Shown here: in pieces, positions 18,753-28,511 of the stretch
Numbering within the stretch: position 1 is the first letter of the stretch
Layout: each line of letters begins with the position of its first letter
Assembly: GCA_020725115.1 (NCBI GenBank)
Contig: DYFR01000011.1
Span: 29,489 to 93,488 of the forward strand
Reading direction: 5' to 3'
DNA from: Thiohalomonas denitrificans
GTDB taxonomy: Bacteria; Pseudomonadota; Gammaproteobacteria; Thiohalomonadales; Thiohalomonadaceae
DNA: 64,000 nt
Translations under genes and position numbers: made by a program
Notes under the pieces: generated by a model
Seen by the model: only the letters and a program-made list of their open reading frames with translations
Told to the model about the DNA's origin: nothing
Database searches by the model: none

Positions 18753-21700
18753 ATGCACCACCCAGCCACCCGTCTGCACCGGGCCCTGCTCGGCGTCATG
18801 CTCCCCTCCCTGCTCGCTCTGGGCGGCGCCCACGCCAGCGTCAGCCTCGATACCCAGATCATTTCCGATGACCAGGAACGCCTCATCGGCTACGTCACCG
18901 CCATCGCTACGGGCGACGGCGGCGACCTCTACACTGCCGACAGCCGCGACGGCCTGCTGGTGCGCTTCGGCAGCGACGGTCGCAGCGCCCTGCCCCTGGC
19001 CGGCAAGGAGCGGGTGTTCTCCTCCAGCCGCGTGCGCGGCCTGGTGCGCCTTGGCCCGGACCGTTTCGCCGTGGCCAACGAGGGCGACGGCAAGGTAGCC
19101 ATCATCGACGCCCAGGGCACGGTACTGAGCCGGTTCGGCGACGGCGGCAGTGACGAAGGCCGCCTCAACAGCCCGGCCGGCCTGGCCTGGTCGCAGAACC
19201 GCCGCCTCTACGTCGCCGACAAGCACAACAACCGCATCAGCGTGTTCGGCCCCGACGGCGTCTATATCCGCACCCTGGGCGGCCAGGACGGCGCCAGACT
19301 GGACACCCCCGAGCAGGTCTACGTCGATCACCGGGAGCGGGTGTACGTATTCGAACGGCGCAACCGCGGCACCCTCAGCGTGTTCAGCCACGACGGCGCC
19401 CTGCTGCACCGCACCGACGCCGCCACCCTGGGCAAGGCCGCCAAGGCGACCCTGCGCCTGACCACCCTGGCCATCGACCCGGCCACCGCCCTGGTCTACC
19501 TGGGCGACAGCGAAAACGGCCGCGTCTATCTGTACGACTGGGAAAGCGGCCGCCTTGAGGCCGGCTTCGGCACCAAGGGCCGCCAGCGCGGCCAGTTCAG
19601 CGAAATCTCTGCCCTGGAACTGCTGGCCGACGGTCGCCTGGCGGTCGCCGACAACGACAACAAGAAGATCGAGATCTACCGCCTGCCTCCCAACGAGCGC
19701 CCGGCGCTGGCGCGTCTGCACCTGCCCACCGTCACCCAGGCCGGGGGCCGTGCGCTGGACTGCGACCTCGCCTACCAGACGGCCGCGGGACACTGGTGCC
19801 TGAGCCGCCGCGGCGGCGGCACCCTGAGCGACGCGGACGGCGCCGTCAGACTCACCCTGCAGGACAAGCTGGACAAGCCCCTGGCCGCCGCCTTCGGCAG
19901 CGATCGCATCGCCCTCATCGACGATACCCGGCTGAAGATATTTTCTGCCGACGGCAGCCTGCTGTTCAGCTCCGGCGACAACCGCGCCCCGGCCAGCGAC
20001 CCCTTCGGTACCGGCGGCAACCAGTTCGACGCCTCCACCGACGGCAAATTCGACCGCCCCGCCGACGTCTACCTGCGCGGCGAGCGCATCCACGTCATCG
20101 ACAGCGCCAACCGCCGCCTGCAGATATTCACCCAGGACGGTCTGTATCTGGACAAGATCGACAACCCCAGGTCGCGCCCCTGGCTGTTCGAAGAGCCGGT
20201 GACGGTGGCGGTGGATTCCCGCGGCCAGATCTACGTCGGCGACCGCAAGTTGAAGCAGGTGCTGATCTTCGACCGCAACAAGCAGCCGGTCGGCCAGCTC
20301 GACGGCGGCGAACTGCCGGGCGAGAAGTTCAGCGATATCTTCGACCTGGAAATCGATGCCGATGACAATCTGTACGTGCTGTGCGCCACGCCGAAGAATC
20401 GCGCCACGGTGCAGGTGTTCCGCCACCGCCAGAGCGTGTTCAGCTTCGGCGCCCGCTCCGCCGATGCCGGCGGCCTCGCCAACCCCGTCAACCTCACCCT
20501 GCCGCCCAGCGCCCAGCGCGTGGTGGCGCTGTACGACCGTGAGCGCAAGCAGCTGCTGGACTACCACTACCTGCAAGCCCCCGCCGCGGTGGCCGACATC
20601 GTCGTCAGCGGCGGCACCCGCCACACCGAACTGCGCTGGGGCGCGCTGCGCAGCAGCTACATCACCGCCTACCGCGTCTACGGTGCCACCGAGGCCGCCG
20701 GCCCCTACCGGCTGCTGGTGGAAGTACCGGAGGCGCGCACCCAACTGGAGCACAACGGCCATCCGCACAGCCTGTATTACCGCATCGCCGCGGTGAGCGG
20801 CTTCGGCGTGGAGGGGCCGGTGTCCGAACCGGTGCTGGATCTGTTCCAGAGCGGCTACGGCCACTACCAGGCCGGCGCCTGGGTTCAGGCGGAGGCCGCC
20901 CTGCGCCGTCAGCACGAGGAACACGCCGGCCACGCCGAGACCAACAAATACCTCGGCCTGACCCTGATGGAGCAGCAGCAGTACACCGCCGCCCGCCAGC
21001 ACTTCGAGACCCTGATCAAACAGCCCGGCCACGAGGCCGAGGGCGCACGCCTGCTGGTCGCCGCCTGGCGCGCCGCCGGTGACGAGGTGGCCGCCAAGGG
21101 CGTGGTGGAACGCGCCCTGTCCGGCGGCGCCGCGACGCAGGAACTGCGCCTGTTGTGCGGCGAGCTGAGCCTGGCGCTGAACGACGCCATCGGCGCGGTG
21201 CAGTGCCTGGAGGACGCGCTCAAGGTCGACGGCAACGACGTCAACGCCCATTTGATGATGGCCGACGCCTACATCCGCCTCGGCATCATGGAGCAGGGGC
21301 AGGCCGAACTGGCCCTGGCGCGCGAACTGGCGCCGGACAATGCCCAGGTGTGGCGCCGCAGCGCCCAGATCCAGCAGCGCCTCGGCGCCCACGAGGCGGC
21401 CATTGAACTCTACGGCAAGACCCTGGAACTGGCGCCGGACGATCTGGACAGCCGTCTGGCGCTGGCGCGCAGCCACCGCGTCCTGGGCCAGCACGATCAG
21501 GTACGCAACATCGCCCTCGCCCTCACCGCCCACAGCGCCACCGAGGGCGACGGCCACTACCTGCTCGGCGTGATCGCCCTGGAGCAACAGAAATACGGCG
21601 AGGCCCTGCTCGCCCTCACCAAGGCCACGCGCGCCGCCCCCCATCACGCCGCCGCCTGGCTGGCCCTGGCCGATACCTACGGCCCGATGAAGCAGGAACA

Positions 21701-23777
21701 GAACATCCCGGCGGCGCTGCAGAAGGCCATGGAGGCCGACGCCGCCTCCTTCGATGCCGCCTGGCGCCTGGGTCAGTACCAGCACAGCCAGGGCCAGTAC
21801 GCCGCCGCCGCGGCGCCGCTGGCGCGGGCGGTGGCACTGCAGCCCGACAACTACGATGCCCACTATCTGCTGGCGGATGTCATGCTGCGTCAGGGCGATC
21901 TGAAGGAGGCATTCCAGCATGCCAGTGAAGCGGCACGGCTGGCGCCGGCGCGCGTCGAGCCACTGGCCCTGCTTGGCGCCGTGTCCGCACGCCAGGGCAA
22001 GAACGGCGCCGCCATCAACTACCTCAAGCAGGCCCAGGCCAAACAGCCCAACGACATGACGCTGCTGCTGCAACTGGGCGCGCTGTACGTGGACAACAAC
22101 ATGTTCGATCAGGCGCGCGCCACCCTGGAGCAGGCCACCCTGGTGGACGTCACCCGTGCCGAACCCCACGCCCTGCTCGGCCGGCTGTACCTCAAGCGCC
22201 GCCTGTTCGACGAGGCCATCGCCGCACTGGACAAGGCAGTCGGCATCAACCCGTCGGAAGACCACCGCCTGTTGCTCGACAGCGCCTACGCCGAGAAGAA
22301 CAAGGCCCTGGAGTTCAAGTCCAACGCACCGCAGATCGTGCTCAAGGACCTGCAACTGCAACCGGTATTCACTGCCGCCTACAAGCAGTACGCCAACGCG
22401 CCCATCGGCACCATCCGCATCCACAACACCAGCGGCATCGACTACGGCAACCTCAAGCTCACCTTCGACATCAAGGGCTACATGGACTTCCCCACCGCAC
22501 AGGACATCCCTGAGCTGAAGGCCAACAGCATCATCGACGTTCCGCTGCATGCCGCCTTCAACAACCGCGTGCTGGAGATCGACGAGGACACCGGCGTGCA
22601 GGTGGAAGTGGCGCTGCGCTTCGTGCGCGACGGCCGCGACGATGCCATCACCCTCACCCAGCCGATGACGCTGTACGGCAAGAACGCCATCCTGTGGGCA
22701 CGCAGCAACATGGCCGGCGCCTTCGTCACGCCGCGCGACGATACCCTGCGCGATTTCGTGCGCCAGGCCATCAACGAGAACCGCCCGGCACCGGGACCGC
22801 TCAACGCCCACCTGGTCACGGCGATGACGCTGTTCGACGTGTTCTCCGCCCATGGCATCAAGTACGTCACCGACCCCAACACGCCTTATGCCAAGCTGGC
22901 GGCCGACCAGGTGGACTATGTGCAGTTCGCGCGCGAGACGCTCAAGCTGAAGAGCGGCGACTGCGACGACCTGTCGGTGCTGCTCGCCGCCGCGCTGGAA
23001 AACCTCGGCATCGAAACCGCCCTGCTCGACGTCCCCGGCCACCTGCTGCTGATGTTCAACACCGGCCTGTCCGCTGCCGATGCCGATCTCATCAGCCTGC
23101 AGGACGACCTGCTCGCCGTGCGCGACGGCCAGGTGTGGATCCCCGTCGAGGCCACCATGATCGCCACCTCCTTCGCCGAGGCCTGGACCGAGGGCGCGCG
23201 CAAATATCGCGACCACCTCGCCGCCGGCAAGCTGAAGGTGATCCCGCTGCACCGCGCCTGGGAGGAGTACGTCCCGGTCACCCTCAAGCAGGCCGACTAC
23301 CGCCTCGCCGTACCGGCACAGGAACGCGTGGCCCCGCTGGTGCAGCGCGAATACAACCTGCTGCTGGAGAAGAGCCTGGACCGTCTGGTACGCCCCTACC
23401 GCGCCATGCTGGCGACCAATCCGGCCAACGAGTCGGCGCTGACGCAGATCGCCATCATCTACGCCCGCAACGGCCTGTACGACAAGGCGTTCCAGACCTT
23501 CGACGAGCTGCTGAAAAAGAATCCGGACAGCAGCGCGGCCTACAACAACCGCGGCAACATCTACTTCAGCCGCGGCGAGTTCGACCGCGCCCTGCAAAGC
23601 TACGGCCAGGCCGAACTCATCGACGGCAGCGACGCCGGCATCAAGATCAACCTGGCCATGACGCACTACAAGCTCGGCCGCCTCGACGGCGCCAAGGAAA
23701 AGTTTGCCGAGGCACGGGCCCTGGACGGTAAGATAAAGGATCGCTACGGCGACTTCGGCCGCCTGCTGGCGAACTGA
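18753..23777 (+). CDS. giant exported NHL-propeller / FN3 / TPR / transglutaminase-like protein
   Basis: A 1674-residue protein with a signal peptide (about 1-28). Residues 30-600 contain NHL-type beta-propeller repeats (LYVADKHNNRISVFGPDG, IYVGDRKLKQVLIFD, IHVIDSANRRLQIF). Residues 610-690 form a fibronectin type III-like domain. Residues 695-1185 are tandem TPRs, and 1187-1310 a beta-sandwich-like segment. Residues 1320-1500 are a transglutaminase/cysteine-protease-like core with C1404 in SGDCDDLSV, H1430 in PGHLLLMF and E1466 in WIPVEAT. C-terminal TPRs run from about 1560. The domain set suggests a periplasmic or surface assembly or processing factor. I know no characterised homologue. 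It follows glgB by 84 bp, but the context says little about its job. Confidence 0.85.
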   Translation: MHHPATRLHRALLGVMLPSLLALGGAHASVSLDTQIISDDQERLIGYVTAIATGDGGDLYTADSRDGLLVRFGSDGRSALPLAGKERVFSSSRVRGLVRLGPDRFAVANEGDGKVAIIDAQGTVLSRFGDGGSDEGRLNSPAGLAWSQNRRLYVADKHNNRISVFGPDGVYIRTLGGQDGARLDTPEQVYVDHRERVYVFERRNRGTLSVFSHDGALLHRTDAATLGKAAKATLRLTTLAIDPATALVYLGDSENGRVYLYDWESGRLEAGFGTKGRQRGQFSEISALELLADGRLAVADNDNKKIEIYRLPPNERPALARLHLPTVTQAGGRALDCDLAYQTAAGHWCLSRRGGGTLSDADGAVRLTLQDKLDKPLAAAFGSDRIALIDDTRLKIFSADGSLLFSSGDNRAPASDPFGTGGNQFDASTDGKFDRPADVYLRGERIHVIDSANRRLQIFTQDGLYLDKIDNPRSRPWLFEEPVTVAVDSRGQIYVGDRKLKQVLIFDRNKQPVGQLDGGELPGEKFSDIFDLEIDADDNLYVLCATPKNRATVQVFRHRQSVFSFGARSADAGGLANPVNLTLPPSAQRVVALYDRERKQLLDYHYLQAPAAVADIVVSGGTRHTELRWGALRSSYITAYRVYGATEAAGPYRLLVEVPEARTQLEHNGHPHSLYYRIAAVSGFGVEGPVSEPVLDLFQSGYGHYQAGAWVQAEAALRRQHEEHAGHAETNKYLGLTLMEQQQYTAARQHFETLIKQPGHEAEGARLLVAAWRAAGDEVAAKGVVERALSGGAATQELRLLCGELSLALNDAIGAVQCLEDALKVDGNDVNAHLMMADAYIRLGIMEQGQAELALARELAPDNAQVWRRSAQIQQRLGAHEAAIELYGKTLELAPDDLDSRLALARSHRVLGQHDQVRNIALALTAHSATEGDGHYLLGVIALEQQKYGEALLALTKATRAAPHHAAAWLALADTYGPMKQEQNIPAALQKAMEADAASFDAAWRLGQYQHSQGQYAAAAAPLARAVALQPDNYDAHYLLADVMLRQGDLKEAFQHASEAARLAPARVEPLALLGAVSARQGKNGAAINYLKQAQAKQPNDMTLLLQLGALYVDNNMFDQARATLEQATLVDVTRAEPHALLGRLYLKRRLFDEAIAALDKAVGINPSEDHRLLLDSAYAEKNKALEFKSNAPQIVLKDLQLQPVFTAAYKQYANAPIGTIRIHNTSGIDYGNLKLTFDIKGYMDFPTAQDIPELKANSIIDVPLHAAFNNRVLEIDEDTGVQVEVALRFVRDGRDDAITLTQPMTLYGKNAILWARSNMAGAFVTPRDDTLRDFVRQAINENRPAPGPLNAHLVTAMTLFDVFSAHGIKYVTDPNTPYAKLAADQVDYVQFARETLKLKSGDCDDLSVLLAAALENLGIETALLDVPGHLLLMFNTGLSAADADLISLQDDLLAVRDGQVWIPVEATMIATSFAEAWTEGARKYRDHLAAGKLKVIPLHRAWEEYVPVTLKQADYRLAVPAQERVAPLVQREYNLLLEKSLDRLVRPYRAMLATNPANESALTQIAIIYARNGLYDKAFQTFDELLKKNPDSSAAYNNRGNIYFSRGEFDRALQSYGQAELIDGSDAGIKINLAMTHYKLGRLDGAKEKFAEARALDGKIKDRYGDFGRLLAN

Positions 23778-23778
23778 G

Positions 23779-23904
23779 CAGATACAAGAGCTAAAGAGGA
23801 AAGATACAAGGGATGGAGTGCGCTGCGCGCAGGTTGTTTGAATTCAGGAACGGCACGAGCGCAGCGAGTTCATTCCTTGTATCTTGCCACTTGTATCTTG
23901 TATC
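23779..23904. repeat. inverted repeat, CAGATACAAG family with conserved core
   Basis: CAGATACAAG...AAGATACAAGG on the left pairs with CCTTGTATCTTG...CTTGTATC on the right. The core carries GCTGCGCG...GGTTGTTTGAATTC...GAGCGCAGC. The element begins one base after the stop codon of the giant protein gene. A longer, better conserved copy is at 34015-34142 and a coreless one at 55811-55883. Confidence 0.88.
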
Positions 23905-23964
23905 CCTGCCTGGCAACCGCTCTGTACAGCAACATTGGACCAACACCGACCAAGGGAAAGTGAC

Positions 23965-24519
23965 ATGAAACAGATCATCGCCATCGTACTGCTGACCCTG
24001 CTGACCGCCGGTGCCTTCGCGGCCGAGTCCGCGGTTATCCCAGCGTCCGCCGCCGCCGGCAAGGCCCAGCCGGAAAGCCGCTTCAAGGGCGCCGTGTTCG
24101 ACGCCCTGCGCAACCTGAGCGCCATGCTGCCCAAGCAGAACAACCGCAATGCCGACCCGCGCCAGAGCGCCACCATGGGCATCCGCGGCAGTGAAACCAC
24201 CGCCAGCCTGATCAACCCCTACTGGAAAGACGACAAGGCCGACGACCCCGCCTTCCAGGCCGAGGTGCACGACTACAGCGCGGCCCAGCAGCTGCTCGAA
24301 GAGGGACAGCTGAAGGAAGCGGAAACCGCCTTCAACGCCTTCATCCAGGCCCATCCGGCCAGCGACCTGCTGCCCAATGCCCGCTTCGGCCTGGGCCTCG
24401 CCCTCGCCGCCCAGGGCGACAAAAAGAAAGGCGGCGAAGCCATGACGGCCTTCGCCAGGGACTACCCGCAGCACCCCCTCGCCGCCGACGCGCAAAAGGT
24501 CGCCGCCGAATTGAAATAA
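23965..24519 (+). CDS. small periplasmic TPR protein (YbgF/CpoB C-terminal-like)
   Basis: A 184-residue protein with a signal peptide (MKQIIAIVLLTLLTAGAFAA). Its C-terminal half carries TPR-like helices of the YbgF/CpoB type (AAQQLLEEGQLKEAETAFNAF, then HPASDLLPNARFGLGLALAA). The middle holds a low-complexity segment with no known motif. The ATG at 23965 is preceded by AAGGGAAAG and begins the signal peptide. It follows the giant TPR/transglutaminase gene across a repeat element, so the two could be functionally linked, but no direct evidence shows this. Confidence 0.75.
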   Translation: MKQIIAIVLLTLLTAGAFAAESAVIPASAAAGKAQPESRFKGAVFDALRNLSAMLPKQNNRNADPRQSATMGIRGSETTASLINPYWKDDKADDPAFQAEVHDYSAAQQLLEEGQLKEAETAFNAFIQAHPASDLLPNARFGLGLALAAQGDKKKGGEAMTAFARDYPQHPLAADAQKVAAELK

Positions 24520-24610
24520 ACCCATGCCTGCACAGGAGCCGCTCGCGGGCTAACGACTCCCGGGAGCGATTCGTCGCTTCACCCCCAGCCGCACCAATTT
24601 TCCGGGCACC

Positions 24611-24644
24611 AAAAAGAAACCCCGCCGAAGCGGGGTTTCTTTTT
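24611..24644 (-). terminator. rho-independent terminator of the cold-shock gene
   Basis: Perfect 15-bp stem AAAAAGAAACCCCGC / GCGGGGTTTCTTTTT with a CGAA loop. It lies 20 bases after the minus-strand cold-shock gene, whose transcript would end in a U-rich tail. Confidence 0.9.
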
Positions 24645-24663
24645 GCAAAACCGCGTGAACGGT

Positions 24664-24867
24664 TCAGTTAGAAACGATGTTGCTCGCCTGCAGACCCTTC
24701 GGGCCCTTGGTCACATCGTAGCTGACCTTCTGGCCTTCCGGCAGGGTCTTGAAACCGGTGCCCTGGATGGCGGAGAAATGCGCGAACACGTCGGCGCTGC
24801 CGTCATCGGGGGTAATGAAACCGAAACCCTTGGACTCGTTGAACCACTTTACAGTACCTGTAGCCAT
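24664..24867 (-). CDS. CspA-family cold-shock protein
   Basis: A 67-residue single-domain RNA/DNA-binding protein with the OB fold, acting as an RNA chaperone. Both nucleic-acid-binding motifs are present: KGFGFI (RNP1, near 13-18) and VFAHFS (RNP2, near 27-32). Length and the opening [16 protein letters not shown] are typical. An AAAGGTAAT ribosome site lies upstream. The 308-bp upstream gap leaves room for the long 5' leader common in this family, though none can be proved from sequence. Confidence 0.97.
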   Translation of the reverse strand: MATGTVKWFNESKGFGFITPDDGSADVFAHFSAIQGTGFKTLPEGQKVSYDVTKGPKGLQASNIVSN

Positions 24868-25175
24868 GATGAATTACCTTTGATAACAATTGATAGAGAA
24901 ATGTGCGTACAGGTAATGAACTGGGGAATTCGAGAAGTAACCTGAAGGGAACCACTTAAACTGCCAATAACAAAGATCTGACGCGGAAGCCACTCTATGC
25001 CAATCCGCAGCAATTAGCCACAGTTTTTTTATCGGACGAAACAGCTGCTGTCAGGTGCACCGGATGCCCGGCGCGAAACAGTGATCGGCTTCTGGCCGCC
25101 CATGCCTGTCCATTGATCAGGGAGCGGATTTGCCCCCCGTCAACTGGCCCTGGTGCACCCGCTCCGGCCCCGCAC
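24868..25175. other. 308-base gap between pgi and the cold-shock gene
   Basis: Contains the promoter and 5' leader of the minus-strand cold-shock gene and the 3' end of the pgi transcript unit. The part next to the cold-shock gene (24868-25050) is notably A/T-rich. I see no gene, repeat element or convincing promoter hexamer pair. Confidence 0.6.
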
Positions 25176-26819
25176 CTAACCCCGATAGGCCTTGTAGTGA
25201 TTGATCAACCCGTTGGTCGAACCATCATGACTGCCCACTGCGCCATCACCCGCCAGTTCCGGCAGGATGGTGCCGGCCAGCTGTTTACCCAGTTCCACCC
25301 CCCACTGATCGAAGGAATTCACCTGCCAGATCACCCCCTGCACAAACACCTTGTGCTCGTACAGCGCGATGAGCCGGCCCAGGGTGCGCGGCGTCAGCTT
25401 GTTGAACAGCAGCGTACTGCTCGGGCGATTGCCGGGGAAAATCTTGTGGTTGAGCAAGGCGTGGATTTCCCCGTCGCTCCTTCCCTGCGCCTTGAGTTCG
25501 GCACGAACCTCGGTCTCGTTCTTGCCCTTCATCAAGGCCTCGCCCTGGGCAAAGACATTGGACAGCAGGATGGCATGGTGCTCACCCAGTGGATTCTGGC
25601 TCTGCAATGGGGCGAGGAAATCTACCGGCACCAGCTTGGTGCCCTGATGAATGAGCTGGTAGAAGGCATGCTGGCCGTTGGTGCCCGGCTCACCCCAGAT
25701 GACGGGTGCGGTGGACCAGGTCAGATTCTCACCATCGCGGGTGACACGCTTGCCGTTGCTCTCCATGTCCAGCTGCTGCAGATAGGCGGGAAAGCGGTGC
25801 AGGTATTGGTCGTAGGGCAGGATGGCGTGGCTCTGCGCGCCGAAGAAATTGTTGTACCAGATGCCGAGCAGCGCAAGGATCACCGGCATGTTCTTCTCCA
25901 GCGCCGCGCTGTGGAAATGGCTGTCCATGTCGTGGCCGCCGGCCAGCAGCTCCTCGAAATTATCCATGCCGATGTACACCGCAATGGACAGGCCGATGGC
26001 CGACCACAGCGAATAGCGCCCGCCGACCCAGTCCCAGAACTCGAACATGTTGCGTGTATCGATGCCGAACTTTGCTACCGCCTCGGCATTGGTGGACAAC
26101 GCCACGAAATGCCTGGCGACAGCATCTTCATTGCCCGCCGCCTGCACCAGCCACTGCCGTGCGCTGCGCGCATTGGTGAGCGTTTCCTGGGTGGTGAAGG
26201 TCTTGGATGCGACGATGAACAGCGTGGTCTCCGGCTGCAGTTCCTTCAGCGTCTCGGCGATATGGGTACCGTCGACATTGGAGACGAAATGCACACGCAA
26301 ACTCTGCTGCGCATAGGTCTTGAGCGCCTCGCAGGCCATCAGCGGACCGAGGTCGGAACCACCGATGCCGATGTTGACCACATCGGTGATCGCCTTGCCG
26401 CTGTAGCCGGTCCAGCGCCCGCCCCGCACGGCATCGGAGAACTCGCGCATCTTGGCCAGCACCGCCGCCACCCTGGGCATCACGTTTTCGCCGTCCACCA
26501 GGATCGGCTGGGGATCACGCCGGCGCAGCGCCATGTGCAGCACGGCGCGGTGTTCCGTGTTATTGATCGGTTCGCCGCGGAACATGCGGTCGCACCATCC
26601 GGTCACGTCCTGCTGCCGCGCCAGATCGAATAACAGGCGCATGGTTTCTTCGGTAACGCGGTTCTTGGAGTAGTCGAGCAGCAGGTCGTCGAACTGCAAC
26701 GAGAAATTCTCGAAGCGCTGCGGGTCGTGGGCAAACAGGTCGCGCATGTGGATATGGGCCACATCCTGGTAATGCGCCGCCAGCGCCTTCCAGACCGCGG
26801 ACTGGGTCAAATCGGTCAT
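25176..26819 (-). CDS. pgi: glucose-6-phosphate isomerase
   Basis: Interconverts glucose-6-phosphate and fructose-6-phosphate. The 547 residues correspond to the long bacterial type. Motifs: [12 protein letters not shown] (phosphate binding), [41 protein letters not shown], and the C-terminal catalytic Lys region ([14 protein letters not shown]). An AAAGGA ribosome site precedes the ATG. It is the downstream gene of a zwf-pgi pair with a 14-bp gap, connecting glycogen turnover to the pentose-phosphate pathway and gluconeogenesis. Confidence 0.97.
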   Translation of the reverse strand: MTDLTQSAVWKALAAHYQDVAHIHMRDLFAHDPQRFENFSLQFDDLLLDYSKNRVTEETMRLLFDLARQQDVTGWCDRMFRGEPINNTEHRAVLHMALRRRDPQPILVDGENVMPRVAAVLAKMREFSDAVRGGRWTGYSGKAITDVVNIGIGGSDLGPLMACEALKTYAQQSLRVHFVSNVDGTHIAETLKELQPETTLFIVASKTFTTQETLTNARSARQWLVQAAGNEDAVARHFVALSTNAEAVAKFGIDTRNMFEFWDWVGGRYSLWSAIGLSIAVYIGMDNFEELLAGGHDMDSHFHSAALEKNMPVILALLGIWYNNFFGAQSHAILPYDQYLHRFPAYLQQLDMESNGKRVTRDGENLTWSTAPVIWGEPGTNGQHAFYQLIHQGTKLVPVDFLAPLQSQNPLGEHHAILLSNVFAQGEALMKGKNETEVRAELKAQGRSDGEIHALLNHKIFPGNRPSSTLLFNKLTPRTLGRLIALYEHKVFVQGVIWQVNSFDQWGVELGKQLAGTILPELAGDGAVGSHDGSTNGLINHYKAYRG

Positions 26820-26833
26820 TCTTGTTTCCTTTC

Positions 26834-28327
26834 TTACTCGTTGTCTTCGTCCGGCGCATCGAGGGAATCGCGCCAGTGCTGGTCTTCCCGGTCGAACAGC
26901 CGGTTGGCCTCCAGCGGCCCCATGGAGCCGGCCGGATAGGTAGGAATGAAATCGCGCTCCATGGCCCAGACCTTGAGGATCGGGTCCACCACCTGCCAGG
27001 CCCAGCGCACCTCATCGTAACGCAGGAACAGCGAATGGTCGCCTTCGATCACATCCAGCAGCAGCGCCTCGTAGGCATCGAGCTGGCGCTGCGCCAGGCC
27101 GCAGTAGGCCGCATCCAGCCGGGTAGTGCCGGTGCGCATTTCCAGTCCGGGGATCTTGACCTGCAATTCGAAACGCAGGCACTCCTGCGGCTGGATCGAC
27201 AGCAGCAGCCAGTTGGGCTTGAGCTGATCGACCTGGGTACGGCGGAACAGCTGCTGCGGCGGATGCTTGAAGCGGATGGCGATGAGCGAGGTATCGGCCG
27301 CCATGCGCTTGCCGGTACGGATGTAGAACGGTACGTTGCGCCAGCGCCAGTTGTCGATATAGAACTTGAGCGCGGCATAGGTCTCGGTGGTGCTGTGCGG
27401 CGCCACATCCTGTTCCTCCAGATAGCCCGCCACTTTCCCGTTTTTCACCGCACCGCGCGCATACTGGGCGCGGAAGGCATGGGCATGCACGGCACTGGGC
27501 GGGATCGGCCGAATCGACTTCAGCACCTTCACCTTTTCATCACGCAGCGATTCGGCATCCAGCGCCGCCGGCGGCTCCATCGCCACCAGGGTGAGCATCT
27601 GCAGCAAGTGACTCTGCAGCATGTCGCGCAGGGCACCTGCACCGTCGTAATAGTCGGCGCGGCCCTCGATACCCTTCGACTCCGCGTGGGTGATCTGCAC
27701 GTGGTCGATATAGTTGCGGTTCCACAGCGGCTCCAGCATCAGGTTGGCGAAGCGGAACACCAGCACGTTCTGCACCGTGCTCTTGCCCAGATAATGGTCG
27801 ATGCGATAGAGCTGCGATTCTTGGAAGCTGCGGTGCAGCTTCTCTTCCAGTATCTGCGCGCTCTCCAGGTCGTAGCCGAAGGGCTTTTCGATCACCACAC
27901 GGCGCCAGCCGCTGTCTTCGGTGTTGAGTCCGCTTTGCGCCAGCAGCTCACCCACCATGCCGAACTCGGCCGGGCGGATCGCCATGTAGAACACCACATT
28001 GTCCGGGAAGTGCGTGCCCTCGCTCAGGGTCAGGCGCAAACGGTGATAGGACTCGACGTCAGCCAGATCGCCCTGAAAGTAATGCACCCGTTGCGCAAAG
28101 CGTTCCATTACCTCCGGCTTCAAGCCATGCCGCGCCCGCGGCGTCAGCACTGCCGTCACCTCGTCGCGCCATGCCTCATCGCCATATTCGCGCCGGCCAA
28201 AACACAGAATGCGCATCGCCTCCGGCAAGCGCTGCGCCTCTTCCAGGTGATACAGCGCAGGCAGCAGCTTGTTGGCCGCCAGATTTCCGGTGGCGCCGAA
28301 GATTACAAAGGTACATGAGTCGATCAT
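26834..28327 (-). CDS. zwf: glucose-6-phosphate 1-dehydrogenase
   Basis: Oxidises glucose-6-phosphate to 6-phosphogluconolactone, producing NAD(P)H. The 497 residues include the Rossmann start [20 protein letters not shown], the conserved [11 protein letters not shown] segment and [13 protein letters not shown] with the catalytic His. The ATG at 28327 follows GGAG at nine bases; an in-frame upstream codon would place ten extra residues before the Rossmann strand and was not chosen. gnd lies upstream in the same direction across a repeat-filled gap of 184 bases. No lactonase gene is in the window. Confidence 0.96.
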   Translation of the reverse strand: MIDSCTFVIFGATGNLAANKLLPALYHLEEAQRLPEAMRILCFGRREYGDEAWRDEVTAVLTPRARHGLKPEVMERFAQRVHYFQGDLADVESYHRLRLTLSEGTHFPDNVVFYMAIRPAEFGMVGELLAQSGLNTEDSGWRRVVIEKPFGYDLESAQILEEKLHRSFQESQLYRIDHYLGKSTVQNVLVFRFANLMLEPLWNRNYIDHVQITHAESKGIEGRADYYDGAGALRDMLQSHLLQMLTLVAMEPPAALDAESLRDEKVKVLKSIRPIPPSAVHAHAFRAQYARGAVKNGKVAGYLEEQDVAPHSTTETYAALKFYIDNWRWRNVPFYIRTGKRMAADTSLIAIRFKHPPQQLFRRTQVDQLKPNWLLLSIQPQECLRFELQVKIPGLEMRTGTTRLDAAYCGLAQRQLDAYEALLLDVIEGDHSLFLRYDEVRWAWQVVDPILKVWAMERDFIPTYPAGSMGPLEANRLFDREDQHWRDSLDAPDEDNE

Positions 28328-28367
28328 CTGTTCACCGCTCCGCTGGCTTATCTCCAAAATGATCTTG

Positions 28368-28484
28368 CTCTCGCCAAGACGCCAAGAACGCCAAGAAAAT
28401 GCACAACAGCTCTATGGATACCGCCTTACACGCTCAGCGAGCCAATACACTTCTTTCTTTGCGTTCTTGGCGTCTTGGCGAGAG
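28368..28484. repeat. inverted repeat, CTCTCGCCAAGACGCCAAG family
   Basis: Left arm CTCTCGCCAAGACGCCAAGA begins at 28368 and the right arm, ending CTTGGCGTCTTGGCGAGAG at 28484, is its near-perfect complement over 31 bases. It fills most of the gnd-zwf gap. The same family forms the inner element at 6539-6667. Confidence 0.92.
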
Positions 28485-28511
28485 TTCAAGATGTTGATTC
28501 GAGACTCTGCT

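Noticed and set aside
18651..23666. An antisense frame of about 1671 codons without a stop opposite the giant exported protein gene
   Set aside because: High G+C codon use in the sense gene removes stops from this antisense frame. Its translation is low-complexity (Gly, Gln, Val, Ala-rich), has no domain, and the sense strand has clear domains and a signal peptide.
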